Source: Brevibacillus daliensis (GTDB lineage: Bacteria > Bacillota > Bacilli > Brevibacillales > Brevibacillaceae). Taken from it: 64,000 nt of DNA. Position numbers and translations under genes: made by a program. The stretch lies in the NCBI RefSeq assembly GCF_021245735.1, contig NZ_JAJISB010000001.1, positions 248,001 through 312,000 of the forward strand, written 5' to 3'. A model generated the notes under the pieces. It ran no database searches, was not told the DNA's origin, and worked only from the letters and a program-made list of their open reading frames with translations. Of the stretch, positions 18,277 through 28,379 are shown piece after piece (the stretch's first letter is position 1; every line of letters starts with the position of its first letter).

Positions 18277-20700
18277 TCACTCAGTGTCAGAATTTGTCGC
18301 TGGCTGATCATTTGGGAAGAGGGAAAACATTTCATGATAGGCGTCCAAAATATCGCGTGCAATATAGTCAGAACCGTGATTTGCCTTAGGCACAACTACA
18401 ACAAAAACCATCTCAGGCTTTTCATAAGGTGCATACCCGACAATCAACGAGTTATCGGCTCCCACACCAGTTTGTGCTGTACCTGTTTTGGCTGCTACAT
18501 TATAAGGTAAGCCTGCCATTGAAACTCTGGCTGTACCTTCACCTCTGGTAACTTGTAACATCCCTTCCTGAACCAGCTTAATATAGGACGGATCAATGCT
18601 TATTTTGTTTAGAACAGTCGGTTTAATAATGCTTAATACCTCACCTGGTTTCAAAGGATCTTCCGAGCCTTTACGAATCTCTTTTACCAGATGTGGTTTA
18701 ATACGGTAGCCACCATTTGCAATTACTGATGTGTACTGAGCCAATTGAATTGGGGTGAAGTTCTCATACTGACCGATCATCGCATCGGCAATACGTCCCA
18801 TTTCATCTGCAGTAGGTTTTAGTCCTGATTTTTCACCTGGTAAGTCAATTCCGGTTTTAACTCCCAACCCGAATTGTTGGTTATAGAATTCAATTACATT
18901 AAAAGATTCACGGTAACCATTACCTGCTGCCTGTTCCCGCTCCTTCAATCTCCAACCAATATTGTACATGTACGTGTTGTTAGAAACACCAAGAGCTCTC
19001 CTTACATTAACTATTCCATGACCACCTGATCGCCAGTTTCGTTTTTTTACATTTCCGAACCAAAAATAACCTGGATCATTGATCGTCGTTTGTGGTGTAA
19101 TCAGCTTTTCTTGCAGTCCTAACATGACAGAGACTGGTTTTACCGTTGAACCGGGCGGATACAATCCGCGAGTAGCGAGATTATTCTCTGCAGGCATAAT
19201 TTCCTTCTCATATTTCTCATTAAATTCTTTACGGTTATAACGCAGATTTAAATCATAATCAGGATAGTTAGCAAGAGCTAGAACCTCACCTGTATTCGGG
19301 TTCATTACAACAACTGATGCAGTTTCAACTTCCCTCGATTTGGATGATCGTTTCATCTCTTCCATTCTTGTTTTCAAGATCTCTTCGACTTTGCTCTGGA
19401 ATCGCCAATCAAGTGACAGGATTAAATCATTTCCTGGCTCCGCGCGTCGTGTTTCTTTTTTCACTACAGTCTCAGAACTCTGATTAACCTGTACTTCCAT
19501 GACACCGTCATTACCACGCAATTCTTTTTCATAGGACTTCTCCAGCCCTTCCTTACCAATACGGTCTGTCTGCGAGTAGCCTTGTGACAGCAATTCCTCA
19601 ACCTCATAAGATTCAATCGGATTAATGTATCCAAGGATATGAGTAGCAAACGCTTTCCCATCAACATCTTTCTTAATTTGTCTAACAGGTTCAACGATAA
19701 CATCAATTCCTGGAAGTTCTCCCAATCTTTCATTAACACGTGCTACCTCTACCTCTGTAGCGTTTTCCTTAATGCGACGAGGAATAAACTTCGGCATTGA
19801 TGAATCTCTCATTCTTCCTAAAATCGTAATCCTGTTCCACTCTTTCAACCGTTGCTCTGGAGTTAGCGGCAAGCTGATATCGAGATTAAACCGTGAAACC
19901 AATTGCAGAATGCCTGTTGCATCTAAATTAGGTAGATCTTTTACTTGCGGCAGCTTTGAGAGCACCAAGTTCAGATTTTCCTGCATAGAAGTACGAGCCT
20001 CATCTTCCATTACAATCGGATAAGGTGTATTCGTAGTCATTAAGTGGTTGATCAGGTCACGGTCATAAGCATTAGCGGTTTCAACCTGCTTTCCATCAAC
20101 TGGAATTGTCTTAGGTAATTTTTTTTGTAATTCATCCCGATCAGCATCATCAAAAGGAGAACGAATCGGCTCTCTCAGTGTGTGTGCTGTTTTGATCAAA
20201 TCATAATCACTCATATTTTCAAGCTCTTCATGCTTCGGTAATGCTTGTAATTTGGGTGTAATCATCTGAATCAACTGGTTTTTTTGCTCAGGGCTGAAAG
20301 TAACATCAATTGTCGTTTTCAAATCAGTTACTTTCTTTACCAACTCTTTATCTGTTCCTATTTTTTCATCGGTCTGAAGCATCGAAGCTAAATTAGAAGC
20401 CAACTGCTCTTCGTCTTCTGATTTCAGCTTCATATTTTGCTCAGAAGTATAGGTTACAGTGAAAACCGGCTTGTTTGAAACAAGTATGTTCTGGTTAACA
20501 TCCATGATACGCCCGCGTGGAGCTGGTATTGGGAGCTTACGAGTACTGTATTTCTCTAAATCATGCTGATACTGTTCTCCCTCTACGATTTGAACATAGG
20601 CAAGCCGTAAAATGATCGCGGCAAAAAATATAAACACGATAAAAAATAAGATATTCAACCGAATCGGAATATGAGACTTCGGTTCCTGATTCTCTCCCAT
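18277..20700 (-). CDS. mrdA: penicillin-binding protein 2 (class B transpeptidase)
   Basis: Elongasome DD-transpeptidase. It has a short cytoplasmic tail, one transmembrane helix (17-37), a dimerisation/pedestal region with PRGRIMDVNQ (61-70), and a transpeptidase domain with catalytic S518-TVK, SNN (573-575) and KTGT (738-741). At 807 residues it is about 90 longer than B. subtilis PBP2A; residues 90-330 hold helical inserts. Placement between mreD and minC pairs it with RodA at the end of the cluster. Confidence 0.93.
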   Translation of the reverse strand: MGENQEPKSHIPIRLNILFFIVFIFFAAIILRLAYVQIVEGEQYQHDLEKYSTRKLPIPAPRGRIMDVNQNILVSNKPVFTVTYTSEQNMKLKSEDEEQLASNLASMLQTDEKIGTDKELVKKVTDLKTTIDVTFSPEQKNQLIQMITPKLQALPKHEELENMSDYDLIKTAHTLREPIRSPFDDADRDELQKKLPKTIPVDGKQVETANAYDRDLINHLMTTNTPYPIVMEDEARTSMQENLNLVLSKLPQVKDLPNLDATGILQLVSRFNLDISLPLTPEQRLKEWNRITILGRMRDSSMPKFIPRRIKENATEVEVARVNERLGELPGIDVIVEPVRQIKKDVDGKAFATHILGYINPIESYEVEELLSQGYSQTDRIGKEGLEKSYEKELRGNDGVMEVQVNQSSETVVKKETRRAEPGNDLILSLDWRFQSKVEEILKTRMEEMKRSSKSREVETASVVVMNPNTGEVLALANYPDYDLNLRYNRKEFNEKYEKEIMPAENNLATRGLYPPGSTVKPVSVMLGLQEKLITPQTTINDPGYFWFGNVKKRNWRSGGHGIVNVRRALGVSNNTYMYNIGWRLKEREQAAGNGYRESFNVIEFYNQQFGLGVKTGIDLPGEKSGLKPTADEMGRIADAMIGQYENFTPIQLAQYTSVIANGGYRIKPHLVKEIRKGSEDPLKPGEVLSIIKPTVLNKISIDPSYIKLVQEGMLQVTRGEGTARVSMAGLPYNVAAKTGTAQTGVGADNSLIVGYAPYEKPEMVFVVVVPKANHGSDYIARDILDAYHEMFSLFPNDQPATNSDTE

Positions 20701-20724
20701 TCGCGCCCCACCTCCTTCGTTCCA

Positions 20725-21252
20725 CTACTCGTGAGCGCGCTCTTTATTTTGTAGCACCTGATCGCAAAGATTCCTAACCGGCTTATATACCAATATGGCA
20801 AAAATCATGTTAGCCACAAGGGTAGGGATAATTTCGTTCGTAAGAGTCCATTGCACATTTACAGGATTTGTGTAGAAAAGCCTAAACAATGTATAGGTAA
20901 GCCACTCATGACCAAACAAAACTAGCGTTAACGTGCTAATTACAACTGCCACACTTCTATGGAAGATCATGAGCACAAGTCCTGCCATATAACCTGCTAC
21001 CATCATGGACAAGGTATATACCCCAATTACATTTCCATAGAGCATATCTTGAAGTAGTCCAAATGCCATACCATAATACAATCCTTCTCGTCTTCCAATA
21101 AAAAGAGAGGCATAAATGATTCCCACTAAAGCAAAGCGGGGAATCGTCTCATATGACATTCCCCATACACCAGGTGTAATAAACTGAGCCAACGTGCTTT
21201 CCATAAAGAAGAAGACAAGCAAGAGCAACGTAAACTTGATACGAGCTACCAT
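20725..21252 (-). CDS. mreD: rod shape-determining protein MreD
   Basis: Integral membrane elongasome component: 175 residues, about five or six transmembrane helices and the family motif EGLYYGMAFGLLQDMLYG. The start ATG lies two bases after the mreC stop, with AAAGGAGG within the end of mreC; an upstream in-frame extension would lie inside mreC. Confidence 0.92.
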   Translation of the reverse strand: MVARIKFTLLLLVFFFMESTLAQFITPGVWGMSYETIPRFALVGIIYASLFIGRREGLYYGMAFGLLQDMLYGNVIGVYTLSMMVAGYMAGLVLMIFHRSVAVVISTLTLVLFGHEWLTYTLFRLFYTNPVNVQWTLTNEIIPTLVANMIFAILVYKPVRNLCDQVLQNKERAHE

Positions 21253-21253
21253 A

Positions 21254-22339
21254 TTACTTGTCGCCTCCTTTATCAGCGGATTTTGTTTGTTGTTCTGCTG
21301 CATTAGAAGGTATTACTTCTCCAGATGGCGTTGTAATAAAATCACGATTTACTATAAATACATCGTTAATCAATGAAAAATCTGCGTAAGGTTTAATATA
21401 TGCAGTCTGGGTGAGCCCATAATCTCCTGGTTCAATTCTCTCCACGATACCAACCGGAAGTTTACTTGGAATTGTCCCTCCCAGCCCAGAAGTAATAACA
21501 GGATCTCCAACTTTTATCTTGTGTTCAAGTGGGATCTTGCGCATAATTAGTAATTTTGCAGTCGAATCATAGCCTTCCAGAATACCTGGAGCCCAGCCAT
21601 TCTCCGTTTTAACCGGCGTTGGTACTGTAGTGTTGTTTTGCCCTACGGCTTGTTGGTCTTGATTGCCTACATTTTGATTGGTTGTACCCTGATTAGCGGT
21701 ATTTTGATTCCCCGCCCCCTGCTGAGTATTCCCGGGTTGTGTTCCAGCTGGGGGTTGGACGGGTACAGTCGTAATGATATAACTGGATACACGATTCTTG
21801 GCAGAGGTTTCCAGACTTGTTAATAGTTCCACTGTGGAAGAGAAATTCGAGACGCTTTCCACGCGGCCAACCAATCCTTGGGATGTAATAACTGCCATAT
21901 CCTTTTTCACGCCATTCTTACTACCATTACCAATAACCAAAACATCATTCCACTGGCTCGTATTACGTGCTACGACCTGAGAGTAAATAAGATTGTAATC
22001 ATTCATATCCTGCTTTACCTGCAAATTTTCTAGCAGTTTCTTGTTTTCCGCTTTCACTGCCTTTAATTCTGCAGCCATTTGTGTATATTGGTCCAAACTG
22101 GATTTAAGAACGCGATTCTCTTCATATGCGTTAAATACATCTTGAACTTCATGAAAGAAAGTAGAAACAGCTTGGGCAGGACGATAAAATATCTCCTGCA
22201 CCACGCTGGCAGTATCTTTTAAGAATTTTTCTGGCCATGTCAGGTTAAGCCTGTCTCTAGCTGTGGAGCCCATGACCACAAGCAACAATACCAAACCTAT
22301 TAGCACAATGATTAATTTGCGGTTACCAAAGAATGACAT
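21254..22339 (-). CDS. mreC: rod shape-determining protein MreC with low-complexity insert
   Basis: Elongasome activator with one N-terminal transmembrane helix (8-24), a coiled coil (70-108) and a beta-domain (115-345). Residues 191-244 are an insert rich in Q, N, G, T and P (GNQNTANQGTTNQNVGNQDQQ) that splits the beta-domain between ITTVPVQP and the GWAPGILEGY strand. At 361 residues it is about 70 longer than B. subtilis MreC, which the insert mostly explains. Confidence 0.93.
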   Translation of the reverse strand: MSFFGNRKLIIVLIGLVLLLVVMGSTARDRLNLTWPEKFLKDTASVVQEIFYRPAQAVSTFFHEVQDVFNAYEENRVLKSSLDQYTQMAAELKAVKAENKKLLENLQVKQDMNDYNLIYSQVVARNTSQWNDVLVIGNGSKNGVKKDMAVITSQGLVGRVESVSNFSSTVELLTSLETSAKNRVSSYIITTVPVQPPAGTQPGNTQQGAGNQNTANQGTTNQNVGNQDQQAVGQNNTTVPTPVKTENGWAPGILEGYDSTAKLLIMRKIPLEHKIKVGDPVITSGLGGTIPSKLPVGIVERIEPGDYGLTQTAYIKPYADFSLINDVFIVNRDFITTPSGEVIPSNAAEQQTKSADKGGDK

Positions 22340-22356
22340 GTGTTTTCGCCACCTAA

Positions 22357-23397
22357 TTATCGACGCTTAGCTCTTGATGAGGTAATACCTGCCTTTGATT
22401 TAAACAAATGCATGTTATCCAGAGCACGCCCTGTACCAACCGCTACACAGTCCAAAGCATTTTCAGCCACATGTACTGGCATCCCTGTTTCGCGTGCGAG
22501 CAGACGATCCAGATTGCGTAACAAAGCTCCTCCACCTGTTAAAACAATACCACGATCCATAATATCAGCAGCTAATTCTGGTGGACTCTTCTCTAAAGTA
22601 ACCTTTACTGCTTCCACAATTGACAGAACTGTCTCAGACAATGCTTCAGCAATTTCCGTACTTGTTACTGAGATTGTTTTTGGTAGACCCGTTACAAGAT
22701 CACGTCCTCGGATTTCTACTGTTTCTGTCTCATCAGGTGCAATAGCAGAACCAATTTCCATTTTTAACGTCTCAGATGTACGTTCCCCAATCATCAAGTT
22801 GTAGCGGCGTTTAATAAATTGAATGATTGCTTCGTCCATTTCATCACCTGCAACCCGAATAGAACGGCTAGTAACGATACCGCCGAGTGAGATAATTGCA
22901 ACTTCAGTTGTACCTCCACCAATATCTACTACCATGCTACCAGTTGGTTCCCAAACCGGCAAATCAGCACCGATTGCTGCTGCAAATGGTTCTTCAATTG
23001 TGAACGCTTCTTTCGCACCCGCTTGCTTGGTAGCATCCTCAACAGCGCGTTTTTCAACAGCGGTAATGCCAGATGGTACACAAACCATTACGCTTGGGCG
23101 ACGACTAAACATACTTTGATTCTTCTGAGCTTGACGAATAAAGTATCTCATCATCGTTGCAGTCGTTTCAAAATCTGCAATAACTCCGTCTTTCATTGGA
23201 CGAACAGCTACAATGTTACCTGGAGTACGTCCGATCATATTTTTTGCGGAATTACCTACCGCTTCAATTGTATTGGTATCCGTGCGAATCGCAACAACAG
23301 ATGGTTCTCGTACAACAATACCTTTTCCTTTTACATATACAAGGGTATTGGCAGTACCTAAGTCAATCCCCATATCACGTGTAAAGCTTCCAAACAT
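22357..23397 (-). CDS. mreB: actin-like rod shape-determining protein MreB
   Basis: Cytoskeletal ATPase that orients lateral wall synthesis. Phosphate-1 motif [13 protein letters not shown] (9-21), phosphate-2 [18 protein letters not shown] and the adenosine motif [13 protein letters not shown] are present. 346 residues. First gene of mreBCD; AAGGAG precedes the ATG. Confidence 0.97.
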   Translation of the reverse strand: MFGSFTRDMGIDLGTANTLVYVKGKGIVVREPSVVAIRTDTNTIEAVGNSAKNMIGRTPGNIVAVRPMKDGVIADFETTATMMRYFIRQAQKNQSMFSRRPSVMVCVPSGITAVEKRAVEDATKQAGAKEAFTIEEPFAAAIGADLPVWEPTGSMVVDIGGGTTEVAIISLGGIVTSRSIRVAGDEMDEAIIQFIKRRYNLMIGERTSETLKMEIGSAIAPDETETVEIRGRDLVTGLPKTISVTSTEIAEALSETVLSIVEAVKVTLEKSPPELAADIMDRGIVLTGGGALLRNLDRLLARETGMPVHVAENALDCVAVGTGRALDNMHLFKSKAGITSSRAKRR

Positions 23398-23483
23398 ATA
23401 AAAAATCTCCTTCCATTATGTCAAACGGGTTCCCACAATTGGTTCCGATCACTGACAGCTGTTTTTGTTTCAGTTTTTAGTCG

Positions 23484-24173
23484 TTACATGTAACCTTGTT
23501 CTTTCAAGCTTATGTAACGTCCATCTCCAATGATGATGTGATCGAGCAAAGAAATACCCACTATTTCTCCTGCTTCTCTCAGTGTTTTTGTTACCATGAT
23601 GTCTTCTTTACTCGGAGTTGGATCACCGCTAGGATGGTTATGAAGACAGATCAAGGAAGCGCTACTTCTCTTAATTGCTTCTCGAAACACCTCACGGGGA
23701 TGAACTACGGAAGCATCTAGACTCCCGACAAAAATCGTCTTTTTTCCCAGTACATGGTTCTTTGTATTAAGAAATAGACAGATAAAATGTTCCTGAAGTA
23801 ATTGAGCCATTTCTGACATCATTAAATCTGCCACATCTTTAGGTAGACGTATTGGCTTGCGAGTAAGTTGCAGATTTTTTGCAGACCTGCGTCCTAGTTC
23901 AATAGCTGCCCGAATTTCCATAGCTTTTACAGGTCCAATTCCCTTGTTCTGTATCAATTCCTCTTGTGTTGCAATGGATAATTGATACAAATCTCCAAAT
24001 TTCGCCAGCAAACGCTGTGCAACGTGGAAAGCAGTATCCTTTTCTGTCCCAGTACGTAACAAAATTGCCAAGAGCTCCGCATCAGATAACGAGGAAGCTC
24101 CCTGTTGTAACAACCGTTCTCGTGGGCGTTCATAATTAGGGACGTTTACCTGCTTAAAATTGTTACACGCCAT
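23484..24173 (-). CDS. radC: RadC-family JAB/MPN domain protein
   Basis: 229 residues with an N-terminal helix-hairpin-helix (LSDAELLAILLRTG, NKGIGPVKAM) and a C-terminal JAMM metal site H178-N-H180...D184 (LHNHPSGDPTPSKED). Its biochemical role is unsettled although it is historically linked to DNA repair. The maf-radC-mreB order is standard in Bacillales. Confidence 0.94.
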   Translation of the reverse strand: MACNNFKQVNVPNYERPRERLLQQGASSLSDAELLAILLRTGTEKDTAFHVAQRLLAKFGDLYQLSIATQEELIQNKGIGPVKAMEIRAAIELGRRSAKNLQLTRKPIRLPKDVADLMMSEMAQLLQEHFICLFLNTKNHVLGKKTIFVGSLDASVVHPREVFREAIKRSSASLICLHNHPSGDPTPSKEDIMVTKTLREAGEIVGISLLDHIIIGDGRYISLKEQGYM

Positions 24174-24243
24174 TACCTTTACCTCCTCTGTCTTATTCCC
24201 GAGCAGGCAAAAGGTCGACGAAGAGATTACAAAGAGGAATACC

Positions 24244-24834
24244 CTACCTGTTTAAAAGGGAAACACCAAATCTCGTCAACATGTGAGCCAAAAGATGTAA
24301 CGGAAGGCCCACAACAGTGAAATAATCACCTTCAATTTTTTGTACCAATGTAGCTCCCAAACCTTGGATGGCATAGGAACCAGCCTTATCCATCGGCTCC
24401 CCCGATGCTATATAGCTATAGATGGTCTCATCTGTCATCGCTTCCATAGTTACGTACGTCGAGGAATAGCTTACTTCTGCCTTACCACTGGCTACATCAA
24501 TAATCGCAATACCAGTAAATACCTGATGCATGCGTCCTGATAGGGCACGAAGCATACGATAAGCATCCTGTTCATCAGTCGGTTTTCCAAGAACTTGTCC
24601 ATCCAGCACAACAATTGTATCAGAGCCAATAACTAGACCAAATGACAAATTTCTGGTAATTACTTCCGCCTTTTGAAATGAGAGTGTTTGAACAATTTCT
24701 TCCGGTTTTAGATCTGGAGAAACGGTCTCGTCAATATCGCTTACCTGAATGGTAAATGGCAGTCCAAGATTCTTTAACAGCTCTTGACGACGCGGGGAAG
24801 AAGACGCTAAAACAATTGGTGGATAAGAATTCAT
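24244..24834 (-). CDS. maf: Maf-family nucleotide pyrophosphatase
   Basis: House-cleaning nucleoside-triphosphate pyrophosphatase linked to septum arrest. N-terminal LASSSPRRQELLKNLG (9-24), SDIDETV and GSDTIVVLDGQVLGKP motifs are complete. 196 residues. Sits 12 bases after the DUF4321 gene and may be coupled to it. Confidence 0.95.
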   Translation of the reverse strand: MNSYPPIVLASSSPRRQELLKNLGLPFTIQVSDIDETVSPDLKPEEIVQTLSFQKAEVITRNLSFGLVIGSDTIVVLDGQVLGKPTDEQDAYRMLRALSGRMHQVFTGIAIIDVASGKAEVSYSSTYVTMEAMTDETIYSYIASGEPMDKAGSYAIQGLGATLVQKIEGDYFTVVGLPLHLLAHMLTRFGVSLLNR

Positions 24835-24846
24835 GTGAATCTCCCC

Positions 24847-25089
24847 CTAATGTATTTTTTTATAAATCCAGAAGGCCAAAGCTAACCCAACAATACTGGC
24901 TAGGTTTAGTTTTACCTGAAAGTGCAAATCATACGAAATAATATCAAGATCTGCTGCAGGATTCCATATTATCACTTTGCTTGCATGTAAAAAAGGAAGC
25001 CATGGACCTAAAAGTTGTCCTACCAGACTCCCGAATAGCATACCTGCAATCAGGACAATTATCATAATAATAAAGTCTTTTCCTGTCAT
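24847..25089 (-). CDS. DUF4321-type small membrane protein
   Basis: 80 residues with two hydrophobic segments (7-32 and 60-77) and a basic C-terminus (IYKKIH). The sequence MTGKDFIIMIIVLIAGMLFG and the position before maf match the DUF4321 group of Firmicutes. Function unknown; likely cotranscribed with maf. Confidence 0.8.
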   Translation of the reverse strand: MTGKDFIIMIIVLIAGMLFGSLVGQLLGPWLPFLHASKVIIWNPAADLDIISYDLHFQVKLNLASIVGLALAFWIYKKIH

Positions 25090-25223
25090 TCTCCCATCCC
25101 TCGTTTATGTCGATATCTGAAAGAAAATGTATTTACCACACCTTAGTGTAGCAAAATAACACCGCAAGAGACAACTAGATTATCTGATACATGTAAATAA
25201 GAATCTTTGATTGTACTTTAACG

Positions 25224-25265
25224 AAAGAAAGGTACAAAGCGCAAGAAAATTGCGCTTATTGTACC
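25224..25265 (-). terminator. terminator of the spoIIB-like gene
   Basis: GGTACAA-AGCGCAA/TTGCGCT-T-ATTGTACC hairpin (25231-25265) followed by TTTCTTTCG on the minus strand, 14 bases past the stop. Confidence 0.8.
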
Positions 25266-25278
25266 TCTCATTTTTCCA

Positions 25279-26664
25279 CTATTTTTGGAGTAGCTTCGCA
25301 TATTGATCCAAATATCGCATCAAACCTTTTTGTACTTGCCATGCATACGGTTCAGCATTCACCGTTTTCATCTGAGTCATTGAGGTTATAGCCTGGTTCA
25401 TCCCGTCTATCATCCCATTGACATATGGATGATATTCTTTGGGAAGGGACTGCAAGGCAACTCGGCTTTGATCTAGAAACTGTACATGCTTCGATTTTAA
25501 TTTGCTCTCTACTTCTGCTGTAAGAGGTGTTATCTTTTGTTTATCTGTATTAACTACCTTTCCTGACTCACTAGCTAATGCTTGGGTAAGCTCTGCTCCT
25601 GTCTTAAAAAAAGTAGCAACAGCCCCTTTATCCGTTGAGTTACCTATTTCTAATGCCGAGCCAGGAACTAATTCCATTTGTTTTTGACTGGCTGGTAACA
25701 AGATTTCTTTTACATAAGCATCCATTTGCTTTTGCTTTACACTATCTGCGAAACCTAGAATAGCATCACGAGAAGGTGCAAGCGCTACTAATAAATGATG
25801 TTTTCCCTCCATTTGATATAAAAAATGGGGGAGGCTATCTTCATTTAACATGTCTATAGCAGGTTGTGCTGCTTCTGGATTTGTAAAAACCCCTAGTTGA
25901 ACCATGTAAAACTTCATTTCAGGGAATTGTACGATTGATTGGACCGCTCCTGCATTTCCTGTAGACGCTTGCGTACTTGGTTTGCCCATCGTTTGCGTGT
26001 TCTGATCGTTACCAGTAGAAGGCTGAGTGGGAGGAGCTTCCGTCTGATTCCCTGAATCTACTGTCACTGTTGGCGATATTACTGGTAGCGATGAGGTAGT
26101 AGGTTGAACATTTTTATCTTCCAAAAATACTTGAAGAACCATATAACCAAATAACAGTCCTAAACTAACTGCTCCTATCGTAGTAAATAAAAAACGCAAC
26201 AAGGGTCTTTTATGAAGCTTATTCTGATCTGCAAATAATCTTTCCCACCAAGCTTTATCCTCGCTATCGTCTAACATACTTATTTCCTGATAATCAAGCT
26301 GAGAAAACTCCTTGCGAGTATCGTTTGGCATCTCATAGGTGGAATACTGTTCATGTTTGTCCAGCTCCGCAAAAAAAGCTTCCTTACTTTGGTGACTAAC
26401 CCACTCTTCTTCTACTTCCCTTAGCCGTTGCATGGCATCATGCCAATCTGCTTTCGGTTCTTCTGATTGTACCTTAGACTCTACTTTGTTCTCGGTTTCT
26501 TCTATCTGCTTGGTTTCAATTTGTTTGTTAGGTGGGTGTAATTCTACGATTTTAGAACGAGACTTCACCTGGTTCTCTTTACTTATTTCTTTACTAGACT
26601 GTCCGTCCTCTTTTTTGGCAGATGACAATTTAATAGAAATCCGATTGGATGATTGTCCACTCAT
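25279..26664 (-). CDS. spoIIB: SPOR-domain membrane protein, SpoIIB-like
   Basis: 461 residues: charged cytoplasmic N-terminus (1-154), one transmembrane helix (156-179), a T/P/Q-rich linker and a SPOR peptidoglycan-binding repeat (about 251-320, FYMVQLGVFTNPEAAQPAIDML). B. subtilis has spoIIB, a SPOR protein acting at engulfment, at exactly this place between comC and maf; sequence similarity could not be tested. It is longer than the Bacillus protein (about 330). AGGAGG precedes the ATG. Confidence 0.8.
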   Translation of the reverse strand: MSGQSSNRISIKLSSAKKEDGQSSKEISKENQVKSRSKIVELHPPNKQIETKQIEETENKVESKVQSEEPKADWHDAMQRLREVEEEWVSHQSKEAFFAELDKHEQYSTYEMPNDTRKEFSQLDYQEISMLDDSEDKAWWERLFADQNKLHKRPLLRFLFTTIGAVSLGLLFGYMVLQVFLEDKNVQPTTSSLPVISPTVTVDSGNQTEAPPTQPSTGNDQNTQTMGKPSTQASTGNAGAVQSIVQFPEMKFYMVQLGVFTNPEAAQPAIDMLNEDSLPHFLYQMEGKHHLLVALAPSRDAILGFADSVKQKQMDAYVKEILLPASQKQMELVPGSALEIGNSTDKGAVATFFKTGAELTQALASESGKVVNTDKQKITPLTAEVESKLKSKHVQFLDQSRVALQSLPKEYHPYVNGMIDGMNQAITSMTQMKTVNAEPYAWQVQKGLMRYLDQYAKLLQK

Positions 26665-26697
26665 GAAAACTGCCTCCTCATTCTCTCAACTCTAGTA

Positions 26698-27963
26698 TTA
26701 CAAGTCTACGAGAGAGGAAGCAGAATTATGACTATCTTTCATTCCTCGATATGCAAAAAAACCTGGAATCGTTGCCAAAAACATAACGCATGCACTGATG
26801 ATAAGCATGATGCGTAAATCCTCTACGTAAAAGAACAAGGATGAAACAGCAGTCGCAACAATGGCTGCTGCACTCGGCAATACATCCTGTATACTGCTTA
26901 CCCTCCCCTGATATTCGATAGGAACGATGTTTTGCATAACAGTAAATATGGTAACAAAAAACGGAGTCCCCCCTATTGCCATTAGAATCAAAGCAATCAT
27001 AAGCATTGGTACATTCGTTGCCAGAACAAATATTACATTGCCTAGAATAGAGAGTAGTAAGCCAACGAAAAAAAGATTATGTAATCCCAGTCGTTGGGAC
27101 AAAAGAACATTTGAGAGTGTACTAATAAAGTAAGCAACTCCACCAAAACTGATGATTATGGCATAGTACTCCTCCTGTAAGCCTAATGTACGTGTAATAT
27201 AGAGTACTTCATATGCATCAATCACCGTCGATCCCAAGATAAATAAAGTCATTGCCAAGGTAGTATTTTTAAGGATGTGGTTCTCCCAGAGATACCTTCC
27301 TGCAAACATGATGTCATCACAGAGTATCGCAATACTCTTTTTATATCCGTCTAATGGGTTTCCCTTCCTCACGTCATCACGATATGGGATAAAAATAAGA
27401 GAAAAAGCGGAAAGAATGAAGGTTATCGACTGAATATAGAAGGAAAAAGCCTGATTAATCAGTAGCAAAAGAGTTCCAATGAAAGGTCCGATAAATTGAG
27501 AGAACGGAACGATCATTTCCATCAAAGAATTAGCTGTATGACGATTTTCTTTGGTAGTAGTTTTCGTCAAAATGGGGGTTAATGCTGCAGAGAAGAATGT
27601 ACTTAGCATGTGGTCGATAAAAACAAGAAGAAATAATATATACGAATCTAAAAAAAACGGCATAAGTGCAATTGCGAATGCACGACCAATGTCTGAGCTA
27701 ATACTTGTAAATTTTGGTCCCAACCTGTCTACGATTGAGCCGGCAATGAAACTAAAAACAAAGTTAGCTGTGATTTTCATCAAAAATAGTAGAGGAATCC
27801 AAGCAGGGTTATGCTCTGCGATTATCAAGCTGATTACGACCAGATAAATCCAATCTCCCAGTTTTGAAACAATTCGACTTAGAAACAGTATCGTGAAGTG
27901 AAAGGTGAATATATTTTTTAATGAAGATACAACAATCCTTCTCCCTCCTGTTAGATAATTCAT
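26698..27963 (-). CDS. MFS transporter
   Basis: 421 residues with about twelve hydrophobic segments and the MFS loop GSIVDRLGPKF after helix 2, like EntS/MFS-3 type exporters. Substrate unknown. The start is uncertain: the first ATG has no ribosome site, while AGGAGGGAG lies inside the frame 7 bases before an ATT codon (27936). The gene is AT-rich and sits in the otherwise conserved comC-spoIIB interval, preceded by a small membrane-protein gene. Confidence 0.85.
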   Translation of the reverse strand: MNYLTGGRRIVVSSLKNIFTFHFTILFLSRIVSKLGDWIYLVVISLIIAEHNPAWIPLLFLMKITANFVFSFIAGSIVDRLGPKFTSISSDIGRAFAIALMPFFLDSYILFLLVFIDHMLSTFFSAALTPILTKTTTKENRHTANSLMEMIVPFSQFIGPFIGTLLLLINQAFSFYIQSITFILSAFSLIFIPYRDDVRKGNPLDGYKKSIAILCDDIMFAGRYLWENHILKNTTLAMTLFILGSTVIDAYEVLYITRTLGLQEEYYAIIISFGGVAYFISTLSNVLLSQRLGLHNLFFVGLLLSILGNVIFVLATNVPMLMIALILMAIGGTPFFVTIFTVMQNIVPIEYQGRVSSIQDVLPSAAAIVATAVSSLFFYVEDLRIMLIISACVMFLATIPGFFAYRGMKDSHNSASSLVDL

Positions 27964-28004
27964 CTTTAGAAAGGTAATGGCCGTATTAAAAAGACAGAGG
28001 ATAC

Positions 28005-28295
28005 TTACATATCACGATAGTTACCTAATAGTTTTATCGCTTTTTGAAAATCAGTTACGTATACATATATCGCTACTATTGTTTCAGCATTACGATTTGT
28101 TCCCAGTGAAGAAATGGAGTTGTTCGAAGTATATTTTATTTTACATGTTATCGATTGCGATTGTAGATAGCTGTATCTTGCAAAGCCCTTGTCGATCAGA
28201 CCTTCATAAATGATGTCCCATTTCTTATATTCCAAAACCTTATAGATCACAATAAATACAATCAAACATGCCAGCAATGATAAGAAAACAAGCAA
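28005..28295 (-). CDS. small membrane protein of unknown function (96 aa)
   Basis: Starts with TTG, 8 bases after GGAGGTG, a strong ribosome site. Residues 1-18 are a hydrophobic helix followed by YKVLEYKKWD; the remainder looks like a small soluble beta-rich domain (ITCKIKYTSNNSI...TIVAIYVYVTDFQKAIKLL). It is 41 bases upstream of the MFS gene and likely cotranscribed. A promoter candidate, TTGATT-N18-TACAAG, lies upstream. I recognise no family. Confidence 0.65.
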   Translation of the reverse strand: MLVFLSLLACLIVFIVIYKVLEYKKWDIIYEGLIDKGFARYSYLQSQSITCKIKYTSNNSISSLGTNRNAETIVAIYVYVTDFQKAIKLLGNYRDM

Positions 28296-28379
28296 TATAC
28301 TTACACCTCCTCATTATTACTCCTAACCTTGTACATCAAAATTTATTGAATAATCAAATTAATTATAATAAATATCATT

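Noticed and set aside
22340-22804. 154-codon plus-strand frame opposite mreB
   Set aside because: Antisense shadow of a highly conserved gene; no ribosome site or family resemblance.
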